A stretch of DNA of 37,150 nt from NCBI GenBank assembly GCA_029248105.1, contig JAQWJZ010000013.1, positions 1 to 37,150 of the forward strand. The letters run 5' to 3'. The stretch is from Flavobacteriales bacterium (GTDB lineage: Bacteria > Bacteroidota > Bacteroidia > Flavobacteriales > UBA7312). This document shows positions 15,584 through 24,216 of this stretch, piece after piece (positions within the stretch are counted from its first letter, which is position 1; each line of letters opens with the position of its first letter). Position numbers and translations under genes: made by a program. The notes under the pieces are model-generated. The model did no database searches and was not told the DNA's origin. It saw only the letters and a list, made by a program, of their open reading frames with translations.

Positions 15584-18500
15584 TTGAAATATTATATACT
15601 GCTACTTTCTTTGTTTTTTGCATCCTTTACTAATGCTCAAGTTTTTCAAGGTACGGGAGGTAATATTCCAGATGCTACATTTTTTGGACCATCTCCATGG
15701 TTTGACTATTACTTGAATGTTAACTCAGTCGGAACAATAAATTGTGATATAACTGTATGTTTAGATATTTCTCATACCTACACAGATGATTTAGATATTA
15801 GGCTCATTTCCCCTTCTGGTACGATTGTTTACTTATCCACTGATAATGGAGGTGCTGGCGATAATTACACAAATACTTGTTTTACAACTTCCGCCACAAC
15901 CAATATAACAGCAGGTAATGCTCCTTTTACAGGTGACTATGTGCCTGAGGGCAATTTATCAAGTTTTAATGGACAAAATGCTAACGGTCAGTGGCGTTTG
16001 CAAATAAGGGATGATGACTGGATTTTTTCAGGAACACTTAATTCTTGGTCTATTGATTTTACCTGTCAGGCGGATTGTGAAGATGGTGAAGAAGGATATA
16101 CTCTTAATTTATTTGATTCCTATGGGGATGGATGGGATCATGGTTCTGGACACCTAGTAACAATTAATGGAGTAGATTATGGCGGTTATGATTTCACTAC
16201 AGGAACTTTTTATTCTTATACGATTTGTTTAGATCCAACAGATTGTTTTGATATATCTTTTACAGACGGTGGACCATGGGAGTATGAATGTTCCTATGAG
16301 CTTGTCAATAACCTTGGAGTTACCATTTTTTCGGGAAACCACTTAACAGCTGATCAAACAATTGGAGATTGTGAAGTAGGGGGTTGTACAGACCCTGTAG
16401 CTTGTAATTATGATTCTGAAGCTGAAGAAGATGATGGAAGTTGCTTTTATTCACCTCTAGCCACAGATGACTGTGAATCATTATATTGTGCAAGTCAGCT
16501 GGGTGAACAAGTAGCAAGTCAATTTATAGGTACAAATATCAATTACCTTACTATTGATATAACAGAAGACGGTATAATTAATGAATTATTTTATGATGTA
16601 TACTGGCATAGTCATGGTTGGGGTAATATAAATTTTAATATCAATAATGCCACTATAGCATTGTACGATAATCAAGGTGCTTTCGTTCAAAATATTGAAG
16701 TTATAGGAAATAATCTTAGTACTGCTAACTATCAAAATTTCACAAACACATTAAATACAGACATAAACGTATATGCTGGATATTCAATTCAAGTGATTAT
16801 AAATAGTCCCAATTGGGGTGGAGGTACTTGGGAGTCTTATGTAAATGAAGCAAATATTTCGTTCACTCTCATTACAGAATCCATTAATGCTGGTAATGAT
16901 ATTCAGGGTTACTCGATGTGTTATGATGACCCACCAATAAATTTATTTAACTTTTTAGGAAATAACGTTGATCAAGATGGTACTTGGTCACCTGCTCTTT
17001 CTGGTGGTTATTTAGGAACATTTGATCCTCAAATTAATTCAAGTGACGATTATATATATACTGTAGTAGGTGAATGCTTATCGGATTTTTCTACTATCCC
17101 CATTACGGTTATAGATTTATTGACTCCGGAGATTGTTTCTAGTCAAGATACTATTTGTTTTGGAGCCTCATCATTAGTTACTTATTCTGTGACTTCTAAT
17201 CAAGGCTCTTCATATTCTTGGTCAGTTAGTGGAGGTAATATTGTTGGTTCTTCAAATGGTAATTCAATTCAGGTAGATTGGTCGGCAACACCTATGGGTA
17301 CAATCTCAAATGCTGTAGTTATAACAGAGAGTTCATATGGCTGTACTAACAGTTCATCAATTGATGTAACAGTTGTATCTAATCCGATTCCAGCTCTAAG
17401 TATAGATGATGTTGAGATATGTTTAGGTGAATCAATCACAGTAAGCACCAATGCAATTTATAATGACTATCAATGGACACCAGCAGTTATAAGTTCAAGT
17501 TCAGATGTTTATACGCCTAACTCCATTACTGACAATCAGATTACTGTAACAGTTACAGGAGATGGTGGTTGTACAACATCTGAATCTATTGACTTTACAG
17601 TTTATGAAACCCCGGTAGTAAATTTATCTATTGTTGATTCAGAAATTTGTATGTCTGATTCTTTGGTGCTAACATCTAACCCTGGATATGACGATTATTC
17701 GTGGACACCATCTACTATTTCTGGTAGTACGGATGTGTATTATCCTTCATCATCATCAGAGGATATGGTATCACTTACAGTTACTGGTGATGGGGGTTGT
17801 ACAAGTACAGAGACATTAGATATCGTTGTTTACGATCTGCCTGTTGTGAACCTTACAATAGATAATCAAGAAATATGTATCGGTGAATCAGTAAACCTTA
17901 GTACAACAGCAGGATACAATAATTACGATTGGACACCTTCATCAATAAGTTCAAATTCAGACACTTACACGCCTACATCTTTAACGGATAATCTAATTTC
18001 AGTAACTATTACAGCTGACGGTGGTTGTACTTCCTCAGATTCTGTTGACATAACCATTTATGATTTGCCCATTGTTAATTTGTCAATAGACGATGCCGAT
18101 TTGTGCATGGGAGAATCACTAGTTGTAAGTTCAAATCCTGCTTATAATGATTACTCTTGGACGCCATCTTCCATTACAGGTAATACAGATATTTATACTC
18201 CTTCATCATCATCAGAAGATATGATATCACTTACTATTACTGGAGATGGAGGTTGTACAAGTACAGAGACATTAGATATCGTTGTTTACGATCTGCCTGT
18301 TGTGAATCTTACAATAGATAATCAAGAAATATGTATCGGTGAATCAATAAACCTAAGTACAACAGCAGGATACAATAATTACGATTGGACGCCATCGGTA
18401 ATCAATTCAAATACAGATGTTTACACACCATTATCACTAACAGATAATCAATTTTTTATTACAATAACAGGGGATGGGTCTTGTACATCAAGTGATTCTA

Positions 18501-20041
18501 TTCAGCTTATTGTTAATCCGCTTCCTATTGTTGAAGTTTCTTTATCAGATAGCGTTATATGTTTAGGAGAGTCAATAGCTGTTAACTCGACTTCAGGTTT
18601 TGTGAATTATGATTGGACACCCACATTAATAAATACATCAAATGTAATTACCCCTTTAATAGGCCAAACGAATTACCTTGTTGAAGTTACGGATAGTAAC
18701 GGTTGTATTTCTTCCGATGATGCTGATTTAGTCATCAATCAATCAACACCAATTAACCTATCTGTCAATGGTGGTAATTCCACTACAATATGTGTTGGTG
18801 AAGAGATTGATTTATTCGCTACACCTGGATTTGATTTGTATACATGGTCAGTTCCTGGATTATCATCAAATCAAGAAAGTTATGTGCCTTCAGATTTGTC
18901 AGATAATCAATTTTCTGTTATTGGTACTAACCAATTTGGATGTAATTCATCAGCAAGTTTGAATATTACTATCAATAGTATTCCAACCCCTAGTTTAATA
19001 TCTGTATTATCAGATAGCATACAAACATCGCCACAAAGTATTAATTTGTGTGAAGGCATCTCAAATGTTAAATTCTCTTCCATAATAAGTAGTGATTCAA
19101 ACCCTGTTGAATGGCTTTTTGTTAGTGGTAATGGTGCTGTAATTGAAAGTGGTCAAAATACATCAGAGATTGAAGTGTCATTTCCTGATGTTGAAGATTA
19201 TATTTTAGAATTTAGAGAGTATGGATCTGTTAATTGTTACACCCCTCAGCAAATAGAGGTTAAGGTTAATCCTAATCCAGTCCTTGATGTAAGTTATGTA
19301 GAAGATTGTTATAAGGATTCTGTCTTTTTTACTAATAACTCTAATGTAGACACAACTATTCAAAGTGTTTCGTGGTTGGTAGAGGGGCTTAGCTTTGACA
19401 GCTACAATTTAACTTATCCTCTAGATAATAATAGTAAGATTTTTGAACTTACCATTGTTGATGTGTTGAATTGTTCTTCATCATTATCTACAAGTTTCGT
19501 TCCATCAGAGAGGCCTTATGTAGATTTTTATCACGAACCAGAAAAAATTACAATATTAGATCCTGAAGTTTCATTTGTAAACCTTTCTACTTATAACGAT
19601 AGTGTTTCGTGGAGTTTTGGTGATAATCAAATGTCAGAAGAATGGGAACCTATTCATACCTACGATTCATTAGGTTGGTTTGAAGTTATTTTGAAAGTAC
19701 AGAATGATGAAGGTTGTGCGGATTCTATTTCTAAACAATTATTGATTGAAAATAATCTCATTTATTATTTTCCAAGCTCTTTTACTCCAGATGGTGATGG
19801 CTTAAATGATGAGTTTGGTATCAGTGGATTTAGAAAAGATAAAATGCAAAACTACCAATTTCAAATAACCAACAGGTGGGGTGAAATAGTATTCTATTCT
19901 GAAGATGTAAATCAAAAATGGAATGGAAAAACATCTAATGGAAACGATGCTATTCCTGGAAGTTATTTGTGGTCTGTTCGAATAGTTGATGAGTTAGGAA
20001 AAGTGACTAGAAAGTTTGGTGATTTCACACTAATGAGGTAG
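15584..20041 (+). CDS. giant modular T9SS-secreted surface protein (P-domain, PKD/Ig-like repeats, CHU_C)
   Basis: 1485 residues from TTG 15584, giving the signal peptide MKYYILLLSLFFASFTNAQ; a start at 15542 would precede the promoter. Order of parts: proprotein-convertase P-like domain (about 20-162, DDLDIRLISPSGT...GQWRLQIRDD); a SYGDGWDHGSG domain (163-265); a GCTDPVACNYD...DDGSC motif (266-287); an unrecognised beta domain (288-435); a NLFNFLGNNV...WSPALSGGYLG module (436-522); a PKD-like domain (SYSWSVSGGNIVG, 523-605); seven Ig-like repeats of about 76 residues (606-1135); PKD domains with VSWSFGD; and the C-terminal gliding-motility CHU_C sorting domain (FTPDGDGLNDEF...NRWGEIVF, about 1394-1485). 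It should be exported by Sec then the type IX system to the cell surface or medium. The role is probably adhesin-like. The next three genes are a split paralogue of it. Confidence 0.88.
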   Translation: MKYYILLLSLFFASFTNAQVFQGTGGNIPDATFFGPSPWFDYYLNVNSVGTINCDITVCLDISHTYTDDLDIRLISPSGTIVYLSTDNGGAGDNYTNTCFTTSATTNITAGNAPFTGDYVPEGNLSSFNGQNANGQWRLQIRDDDWIFSGTLNSWSIDFTCQADCEDGEEGYTLNLFDSYGDGWDHGSGHLVTINGVDYGGYDFTTGTFYSYTICLDPTDCFDISFTDGGPWEYECSYELVNNLGVTIFSGNHLTADQTIGDCEVGGCTDPVACNYDSEAEEDDGSCFYSPLATDDCESLYCASQLGEQVASQFIGTNINYLTIDITEDGIINELFYDVYWHSHGWGNINFNINNATIALYDNQGAFVQNIEVIGNNLSTANYQNFTNTLNTDINVYAGYSIQVIINSPNWGGGTWESYVNEANISFTLITESINAGNDIQGYSMCYDDPPINLFNFLGNNVDQDGTWSPALSGGYLGTFDPQINSSDDYIYTVVGECLSDFSTIPITVIDLLTPEIVSSQDTICFGASSLVTYSVTSNQGSSYSWSVSGGNIVGSSNGNSIQVDWSATPMGTISNAVVITESSYGCTNSSSIDVTVVSNPIPALSIDDVEICLGESITVSTNAIYNDYQWTPAVISSSSDVYTPNSITDNQITVTVTGDGGCTTSESIDFTVYETPVVNLSIVDSEICMSDSLVLTSNPGYDDYSWTPSTISGSTDVYYPSSSSEDMVSLTVTGDGGCTSTETLDIVVYDLPVVNLTIDNQEICIGESVNLSTTAGYNNYDWTPSSISSNSDTYTPTSLTDNLISVTITADGGCTSSDSVDITIYDLPIVNLSIDDADLCMGESLVVSSNPAYNDYSWTPSSITGNTDIYTPSSSSEDMISLTITGDGGCTSTETLDIVVYDLPVVNLTIDNQEICIGESINLSTTAGYNNYDWTPSVINSNTDVYTPLSLTDNQFFITITGDGSCTSSDSIQLIVNPLPIVEVSLSDSVICLGESIAVNSTSGFVNYDWTPTLINTSNVITPLIGQTNYLVEVTDSNGCISSDDADLVINQSTPINLSVNGGNSTTICVGEEIDLFATPGFDLYTWSVPGLSSNQESYVPSDLSDNQFSVIGTNQFGCNSSASLNITINSIPTPSLISVLSDSIQTSPQSINLCEGISNVKFSSIISSDSNPVEWLFVSGNGAVIESGQNTSEIEVSFPDVEDYILEFREYGSVNCYTPQQIEVKVNPNPVLDVSYVEDCYKDSVFFTNNSNVDTTIQSVSWLVEGLSFDSYNLTYPLDNNSKIFELTIVDVLNCSSSLSTSFVPSERPYVDFYHEPEKITILDPEVSFVNLSTYNDSVSWSFGDNQMSEEWEPIHTYDSLGWFEVILKVQNDEGCADSISKQLLIENNLIYYFPSSFTPDGDGLNDEFGISGFRKDKMQNYQFQITNRWGEIVFYSEDVNQKWNGKTSNGNDAIPGSYLWSVRIVDELGKVTRKFGDFTLMR
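17393..18985 (+). repeat. seven Ig-like coding repeats
   Basis: Seven in-frame repeats start near 17393, 17618, 17846, 18074, 18302, 18530 and 18752, most of 225-228 bases. Each encodes a pattern like xLSIxDxxICxGES...YxxYxWTPSxI...TPxSLTDN...ITGDGGCTS. Two conserved cysteines per unit probably form a disulfide. They lie within the giant protein and are not a CRISPR array. Confidence 0.85.
17618..18529 (+). repeat. 456-bp tandem duplication (two repeat units, two copies)
   Basis: 17618-18073 and 18074-18529 are tandem copies of a two-repeat block. Within them, from about 17813 and 18269 on, more than 110 bases are almost identical, for example the run coding ETLDIVVYDLPVVNLTIDNQ in both. The near-identity at the DNA level implies recent duplication or gene conversion. 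Confidence 0.85.
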
Positions 20042-20136
20042 TTGACAACTTTCATATGAAACATATTTAGTAAATTTACGTACAAGAAAGTTGATTTTGT
20101 CTTAACTCTGTTTAATATTTTTTAACCTACAACTAG

Positions 20137-21468
20137 TTGATTTTGAGGTGTATATTCATAATATCTTTTCTTTGTTTACACATGTATTCTTATGCTCAAT
20201 GTGTTGAAGATGAATCTTATTCTTTAAACCCTGAGGGTCCTTATCAAATTGGTGATATTGTTACTGTAGATTATACTTTGGAAAGTTTTTATCAATTGAA
20301 TACTAATTGGGTAATAGCTTTCCAAGTTAACTTAGGTGAAGGATGGACTAATTTAACCCCTATTTCTACTCCTCTAAATACAAATACAAATAATAATTTA
20401 GGTAATGGCTATTGGATATGGGATACGGAAAACACTTACCCTAGTGGACTTGAATTTGGGCCCGGATTTAGGTTTGTTAACAATAGTTGGTATTATTCCT
20501 GGTGGACAGGACAGCTAGTTGGAAATCCCAATTGGGGATCGTCTTCAACAGGTCCTTTATCATTTTCTTTTGAAGTTACTGTTAATGAATCTTGTACTCC
20601 TGAGGATCTTTTTATCAGTATTAATGTATATGGAGATTGTCAAACAGGGGGTTGGAATAATGGAGATTGTTGCTCTGATACAGCATTAGTAAATTATAAC
20701 GATTCACTTTTTGTTTATTCAGATTTAAACTCTGGTTCTGATACTTCTTTAATTTATTGTCAAGAATCTAGCGAGTTTAACTTATTCAATTTATTAGGTG
20801 ATAACGTTCAAAACGATGGCTTTTGGACTCCGTCACTCGCTCAAGGTTATTTAGGCCAGTTTAATCCATCGGTTAATACGCCACAAGAATATGTATATAC
20901 TGTTTCTGATGATTGCAATAGTGAATCTTCTAGTGTGATTTTAAGTCTAGTTAATTCAGATGCACAGACAACAGTAGAATTTCAATTATGTGACAATGCT
21001 TTATCAACAAGCCTTTATAATGTTTTAGGTGTAGACAATACATCTGGAAGTTGGGGAGGCGTTTCTGATTTATCTCAAAGTCAAGCACCAGATTATCTGG
21101 GTTTATTTAACCCGCAAGAACAGACATTTGGACTTTATAATTATACTGTTTTAAATAATAATGGTTGTGAATTAAGTTATCTTATTGAAGTATCTCTACT
21201 TGAAGAGAATATCAACGTGGGTAATGATTTTGATTTAGAAATGTGTAATGACGATCCAGGTCTTAATTTTTATAATTTAATAGGTAGTCCAGATATAAAT
21301 GGTATATGGTCTCCTTCTTTAAATGCTGGTTATTTGGGCTATTTTAATCCATCCACGAACCTTTCAGGAGTTTATACGTACAACATCGATGGGGAGTGTG
21401 ATACGTATCAGTCTCAGGTCAACGTTAGCGTTATTGAAGTTGTACCACCACCTATAATTTCAAACTAA
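20137..21468 (+). CDS. split-adhesin chain A: secreted protein with three NLFNLLG/YLG modules
   Basis: 443 residues from TTG 20137 (TTG 20143 is equally possible); the signal peptide ends ...LHMYSYAQ. The first 180 or so mature residues (CVEDESYSLNPEGPYQIGD...) form a beta-rich domain I do not recognise. Then come three modules of the type NLFNLLGDNV...GFWTPSLAQGYLGQFNPS...YVYTV, the module present once in the giant protein upstream (its residues 436-522). The protein stops at ...VVPPPIISN, in the linker where the giant continues into its PKD-like domain. It has no T9SS sorting domain of any type, so by itself it would be expected to stay in the periplasm. The next gene begins 30 bases downstream and continues the colinear match. 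Confidence 0.8.
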   Translation: MILRCIFIISFLCLHMYSYAQCVEDESYSLNPEGPYQIGDIVTVDYTLESFYQLNTNWVIAFQVNLGEGWTNLTPISTPLNTNTNNNLGNGYWIWDTENTYPSGLEFGPGFRFVNNSWYYSWWTGQLVGNPNWGSSSTGPLSFSFEVTVNESCTPEDLFISINVYGDCQTGGWNNGDCCSDTALVNYNDSLFVYSDLNSGSDTSLIYCQESSEFNLFNLLGDNVQNDGFWTPSLAQGYLGQFNPSVNTPQEYVYTVSDDCNSESSSVILSLVNSDAQTTVEFQLCDNALSTSLYNVLGVDNTSGSWGGVSDLSQSQAPDYLGLFNPQEQTFGLYNYTVLNNNGCELSYLIEVSLLEENINVGNDFDLEMCNDDPGLNFYNLIGSPDINGIWSPSLNAGYLGYFNPSTNLSGVYTYNIDGECDTYQSQVNVSVIEVVPPPIISN

Positions 21469-21498
21469 GCTTTATTACTTAACTTAACTAATTACATT

Positions 21499-22530
21499 AT
21501 GAAAAATTTTATTCATTTATTACTTACAGTTTTTATATCATTTGCATTTTCAACTATAGCACACGCACAAATTGATACTTTGTGTTTTGGCTCTACATTG
21601 GAAAACTATTCAATAACGCCTAATGTTGGCTCTTCATATTCTTGGAGTGTTTCTGGTGGAGGAATAATAGTGGGTTCTTCTGTTGGCACGTCCATTCAGG
21701 TGGATTGGTCTAATGCTCCTGTTGGCTTTATAAACAACGCTATTACACTTACTGAAGAACTAAATGGCTGTACAGCTGATCAATTGTTAAGTGTTGAGAT
21801 TTTGGATAATCCGACGCCTAATTTATCAGCATCAGATCAGTCAATATGCTTAGGAGATTCTGTATTATTATCTGCTGATAGTGGTTACGATACTTATAAC
21901 TGGTCTCCTTCTTCGATAGTAGGGACTTCATTTTTCTACACACCCAACTCTCTTACTGATAACACCTTTGATTTAGAAGTAATAGGCCAAGGTGGGTGTT
22001 CAGCAACTGAAAGTATTCAAATTGAGATTTTTGATCTTCCTACTGTTGAGGTTTCACTTTCTGATAGTGTTATTTGTTTGGGTGAATCAATAACTGTAAG
22101 TGCAACCAATGGATTATCATCATATACTTGGTCTAATCCAGCTCTTTCGGGCCAACAAACTACTTTAACTCCTGCTATTGGAGAAACAGATTATAGTGTT
22201 ACAGTAACGGATGCAAATGGTTGTGTAGCATTAGATGATGTAACTTTAACTATTGATTTAGTTAACCCAGTTGTGTTAACAGTTAATGGTAGCAACACAA
22301 CGACCATATGTTTAGGTGAAAGCATTTCTTTAGAGGCTACACCAGGCTTAAATGCTTACGAGTGGGCTCCTGCTGTAGTTGTTGGTGATAATGGTATCTA
22401 TGAGCCTCAGAATACGTCTGAGACCTCATATACTGTCACTTCTACTGATGCTAATGGTTGTCAGTCTGTTGATACTATCAACATTACAATTAACAATTTA
22501 CCGAATCCAGGTCCAATTATATTTAATTAA
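21499..22530 (+). CDS. split-adhesin chain B: secreted PKD-like/Ig-repeat protein without sorting domain
   Basis: 343 residues from ATG 21499 with a strong signal peptide ending ...TIAHAQ. The mature chain begins at once with IDTLCFGSTLENYSI and a PKD-like domain (SYSWSVSGGGIIVGSS), matching the giant's residues from 523 (DTICFGASS...). It continues with three Ig-like repeats that correspond best to repeats 1, 6 and 7 of the giant; VEVSLSDSVICLGESI is identical in both. It ends at ...LPNPGPIIFN in the linker after the last repeat. No CHU_C or por-type sorting domain is present. The third chain starts five bases after its stop, so the two are translated from one message. Confidence 0.82.
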   Translation: MKNFIHLLLTVFISFAFSTIAHAQIDTLCFGSTLENYSITPNVGSSYSWSVSGGGIIVGSSVGTSIQVDWSNAPVGFINNAITLTEELNGCTADQLLSVEILDNPTPNLSASDQSICLGDSVLLSADSGYDTYNWSPSSIVGTSFFYTPNSLTDNTFDLEVIGQGGCSATESIQIEIFDLPTVEVSLSDSVICLGESITVSATNGLSSYTWSNPALSGQQTTLTPAIGETDYSVTVTDANGCVALDDVTLTIDLVNPVVLTVNGSNTTTICLGESISLEATPGLNAYEWAPAVVVGDNGIYEPQNTSETSYTVTSTDANGCQSVDTINITINNLPNPGPIIFN

Positions 22531-22535
22531 TCAGA

Positions 22536-23597
22536 ATGCATAGACTGCTTATACTTTTCTTTTTAAAGTTAAGTTTTCTAGGCTATTGTCAAAATCTTCA
22601 AATATGTCATAGCGATAGCCTAGTTGATTTTTCTGTTGTACCTAGCTCTTTAACAAATGCTCTTGAATGGGAGTTTATTTTTGGTGATGGTGCAGAAATT
22701 ATTGATGGACAGTTTTCCGATAGTATAAGTGTAAAGTTCTCAAACCCTGGTGAATATATTCTTCAACTTAGAGAAGTTGCTTCTAATGATTGTTTTACAC
22801 CTGTAGATTTAAACATATTTGTCAGTCCAAATCCATTAGCAAGTTTTTCTAATGATGGGGTGTGTATATATGATTCAGTTAAATTTTTCAATACTTCTAT
22901 TGCGAATGATGGCATACAGTCCTCTATTTGGAGAGTTGGTAATGAAGTTTTTGATGACATAGATTTAAATTATAAATTCGATGAGACTGGAGAATATCTA
23001 ATAGAATTATCTGTAGTAAGTAACTCTGGGTGTTCAGATACAGAATCTTTGATATTTAGTTTGTCAGATAGACCAATGGCTGATTTTTATCATTATCCAG
23101 AAAAAATTACTACCCTTGACCCAACTGTTGAGTTTGTAAATATTTCTTCCGAGGGGAGTGTCAGTTGGAGTTTTGGTGATGAGCTTTTTTCTGATGAATG
23201 GCAGCCGACACACTATTATCCAGCAGCAGGTTGGTACGATGTTCAATTGACCATAGAAGATGAAAATGGTTGCTTAGACTCTATAACAAAGAGCCTACTC
23301 GTTGAAAATGAACTTATTTATTATTTACCTACCTCATTTACACCTGATGGTGATGGTTTGAATGATGACTTTGGTTTAAAAGGATTCAATATCGATAGAA
23401 TACAAGAATTTTCTCTAGTAATAACTAATAGGTGGGGTGAAGTTATTTTTTCTGTAGATGATATTAGCCAAACATGGAGGGGTGAAAATTTGCTAGGAAA
23501 TGCTGCTATGACGGGCACCTATTTATGGTCAATTCGTATCAAAGATGAATTGGGAAAGCAAACCAGACATATAGGAGAGGTAACTCTTCTAAGGTAG
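22536..23597 (+). CDS. split-adhesin chain C: PKD protein with CHU_C T9SS sorting domain
   Basis: 353 residues from ATG 22536 with the signal peptide MHRLLILFFLKLSFLGYCQ. The mature part matches the giant's last third: ICHSDSLVDFSV..., YILQLRE, DGVCIYDSVKF, then MADFYHYPEKITTLDPTVEF with the PKD signature VSWSFGD, and the gliding-motility CHU_C domain from about residue 262 (FTPDGDGLNDDFG...NRWGEVIF...GTYLWSI). It is the only one of the three split chains with a type IX sorting signal. It could be a surface protein by itself or the outer anchor for chains A and B. Its stop is one base from the convergent lolA stop. Confidence 0.85.
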   Translation: MHRLLILFFLKLSFLGYCQNLQICHSDSLVDFSVVPSSLTNALEWEFIFGDGAEIIDGQFSDSISVKFSNPGEYILQLREVASNDCFTPVDLNIFVSPNPLASFSNDGVCIYDSVKFFNTSIANDGIQSSIWRVGNEVFDDIDLNYKFDETGEYLIELSVVSNSGCSDTESLIFSLSDRPMADFYHYPEKITTLDPTVEFVNISSEGSVSWSFGDELFSDEWQPTHYYPAAGWYDVQLTIEDENGCLDSITKSLLVENELIYYLPTSFTPDGDGLNDDFGLKGFNIDRIQEFSLVITNRWGEVIFSVDDISQTWRGENLLGNAAMTGTYLWSIRIKDELGKQTRHIGEVTLLR

Positions 23598-23605
23598 GCT
23601 ACCTT
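23591..23605. repeat. 15-bp palindrome holding both convergent stop codons
   Basis: AAGGTAG-G-CTACCTT is a perfect inverted repeat centred on the single base between the plus-strand TAG (23595-23597) and the minus-strand TAG (23599-23601). Both proteins therefore end in ...L-R-stop. It has no long T run, so a terminator role is uncertain. Confidence 0.6.
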
Positions 23606-24216
23606 AAATCAATAACATCTATGTTAGGATAATCTGCTGTTTTGAATACAAAAAAGTCGTTGCTCATCTCTTTGTTTGTAATAAATGAGTCAATATCGTA
23701 TTTGTAATGACTTCCTTGTTTGTCAATCATATTAAATGAGCTGATTTGCATCTTAGTTTTGTTGATGAATAGCTCTACTTTCAAAAAAGGACCACTTTCT
23801 TTAGGGAATAAATCGATGTGATAATTTTTACTGTCTTCTTTTACAAATTTATATTTGTAGCCTTTCTCATAAATAGTGAAAATTTTAGACGGATTGAGTT
23901 CGTTTTCTTCATCGTCAATTTCAGTAATGTTTACTTCCTCTTCCTCTTCTAAAAATATCCAATTCGTTTCCCCGTCACAAATGATAGTTTGTCCTTCCAT
24001 TTCCAATCTGTACGAATCGTTCTTTAGATATAAAGTCCCTTTTTGAGATTCATTTAAATCTGTCATTGTATTAGAAAACGTGTTGGTAAACTTTGCTTCT
24101 ATAGATGAGTATGTTCTAGTTTTAGCACTCAATTCATCTAATATTTGTTTGGCTTGTTGGTCTTGCGCAATAAGTAAGCAAGGCAATGTCAATAGTAAAA
24201 GGAATAGTTTATTCAT
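23599..24216 (-). CDS. lolA: LolA-like outer-membrane lipoprotein carrier
   Basis: 205 residues with a signal peptide ending ...CLLIAQ. The LolA pattern is visible: an N-terminal helix (QAKQILDELSAKTRTYSSIEAKFTNT), then the open beta-barrel strands GTLYLKNDSYRLEM...IICDGETNWIF, and a C-terminal strand region. LolA carries lipoproteins across the periplasm from LolCDE to the outer membrane. An acidic insert (FLEEEEEVNITEIDDEEN) is longer than I would expect, perhaps an exposed loop. Its ATG overlaps the ftsK stop by one base (TAATG), so it is translationally coupled to ftsK, the usual Bacteroidota arrangement. Confidence 0.88.
   Translation of the reverse strand: MNKLFLLLLTLPCLLIAQDQQAKQILDELSAKTRTYSSIEAKFTNTFSNTMTDLNESQKGTLYLKNDSYRLEMEGQTIICDGETNWIFLEEEEEVNITEIDDEENELNPSKIFTIYEKGYKYKFVKEDSKNYHIDLFPKESGPFLKVELFINKTKMQISSFNMIDKQGSHYKYDIDSFITNKEMSNDFFVFKTADYPNIDVIDLR

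Noticed and set aside
17393-18985. Regular repeats of about 228 bases that could suggest a CRISPR or satellite array
   Set aside because: They are in frame, code for Ig-like modules with conserved Cys, Trp and Gly, and the units have no spacer structure.
20051-20060. Palindrome TTCATATGAA just after the giant gene, as an operator
   Set aside because: A ten-base AT-rich palindrome is expected by chance in this composition and no regulator gene is nearby.
20137-23597. Explanation of the three adhesin genes as one gene broken by frameshifts
   Set aside because: Each break contains a stop, a short spacer, a start codon and a complete new signal peptide, which simple mutation of one frame cannot produce.
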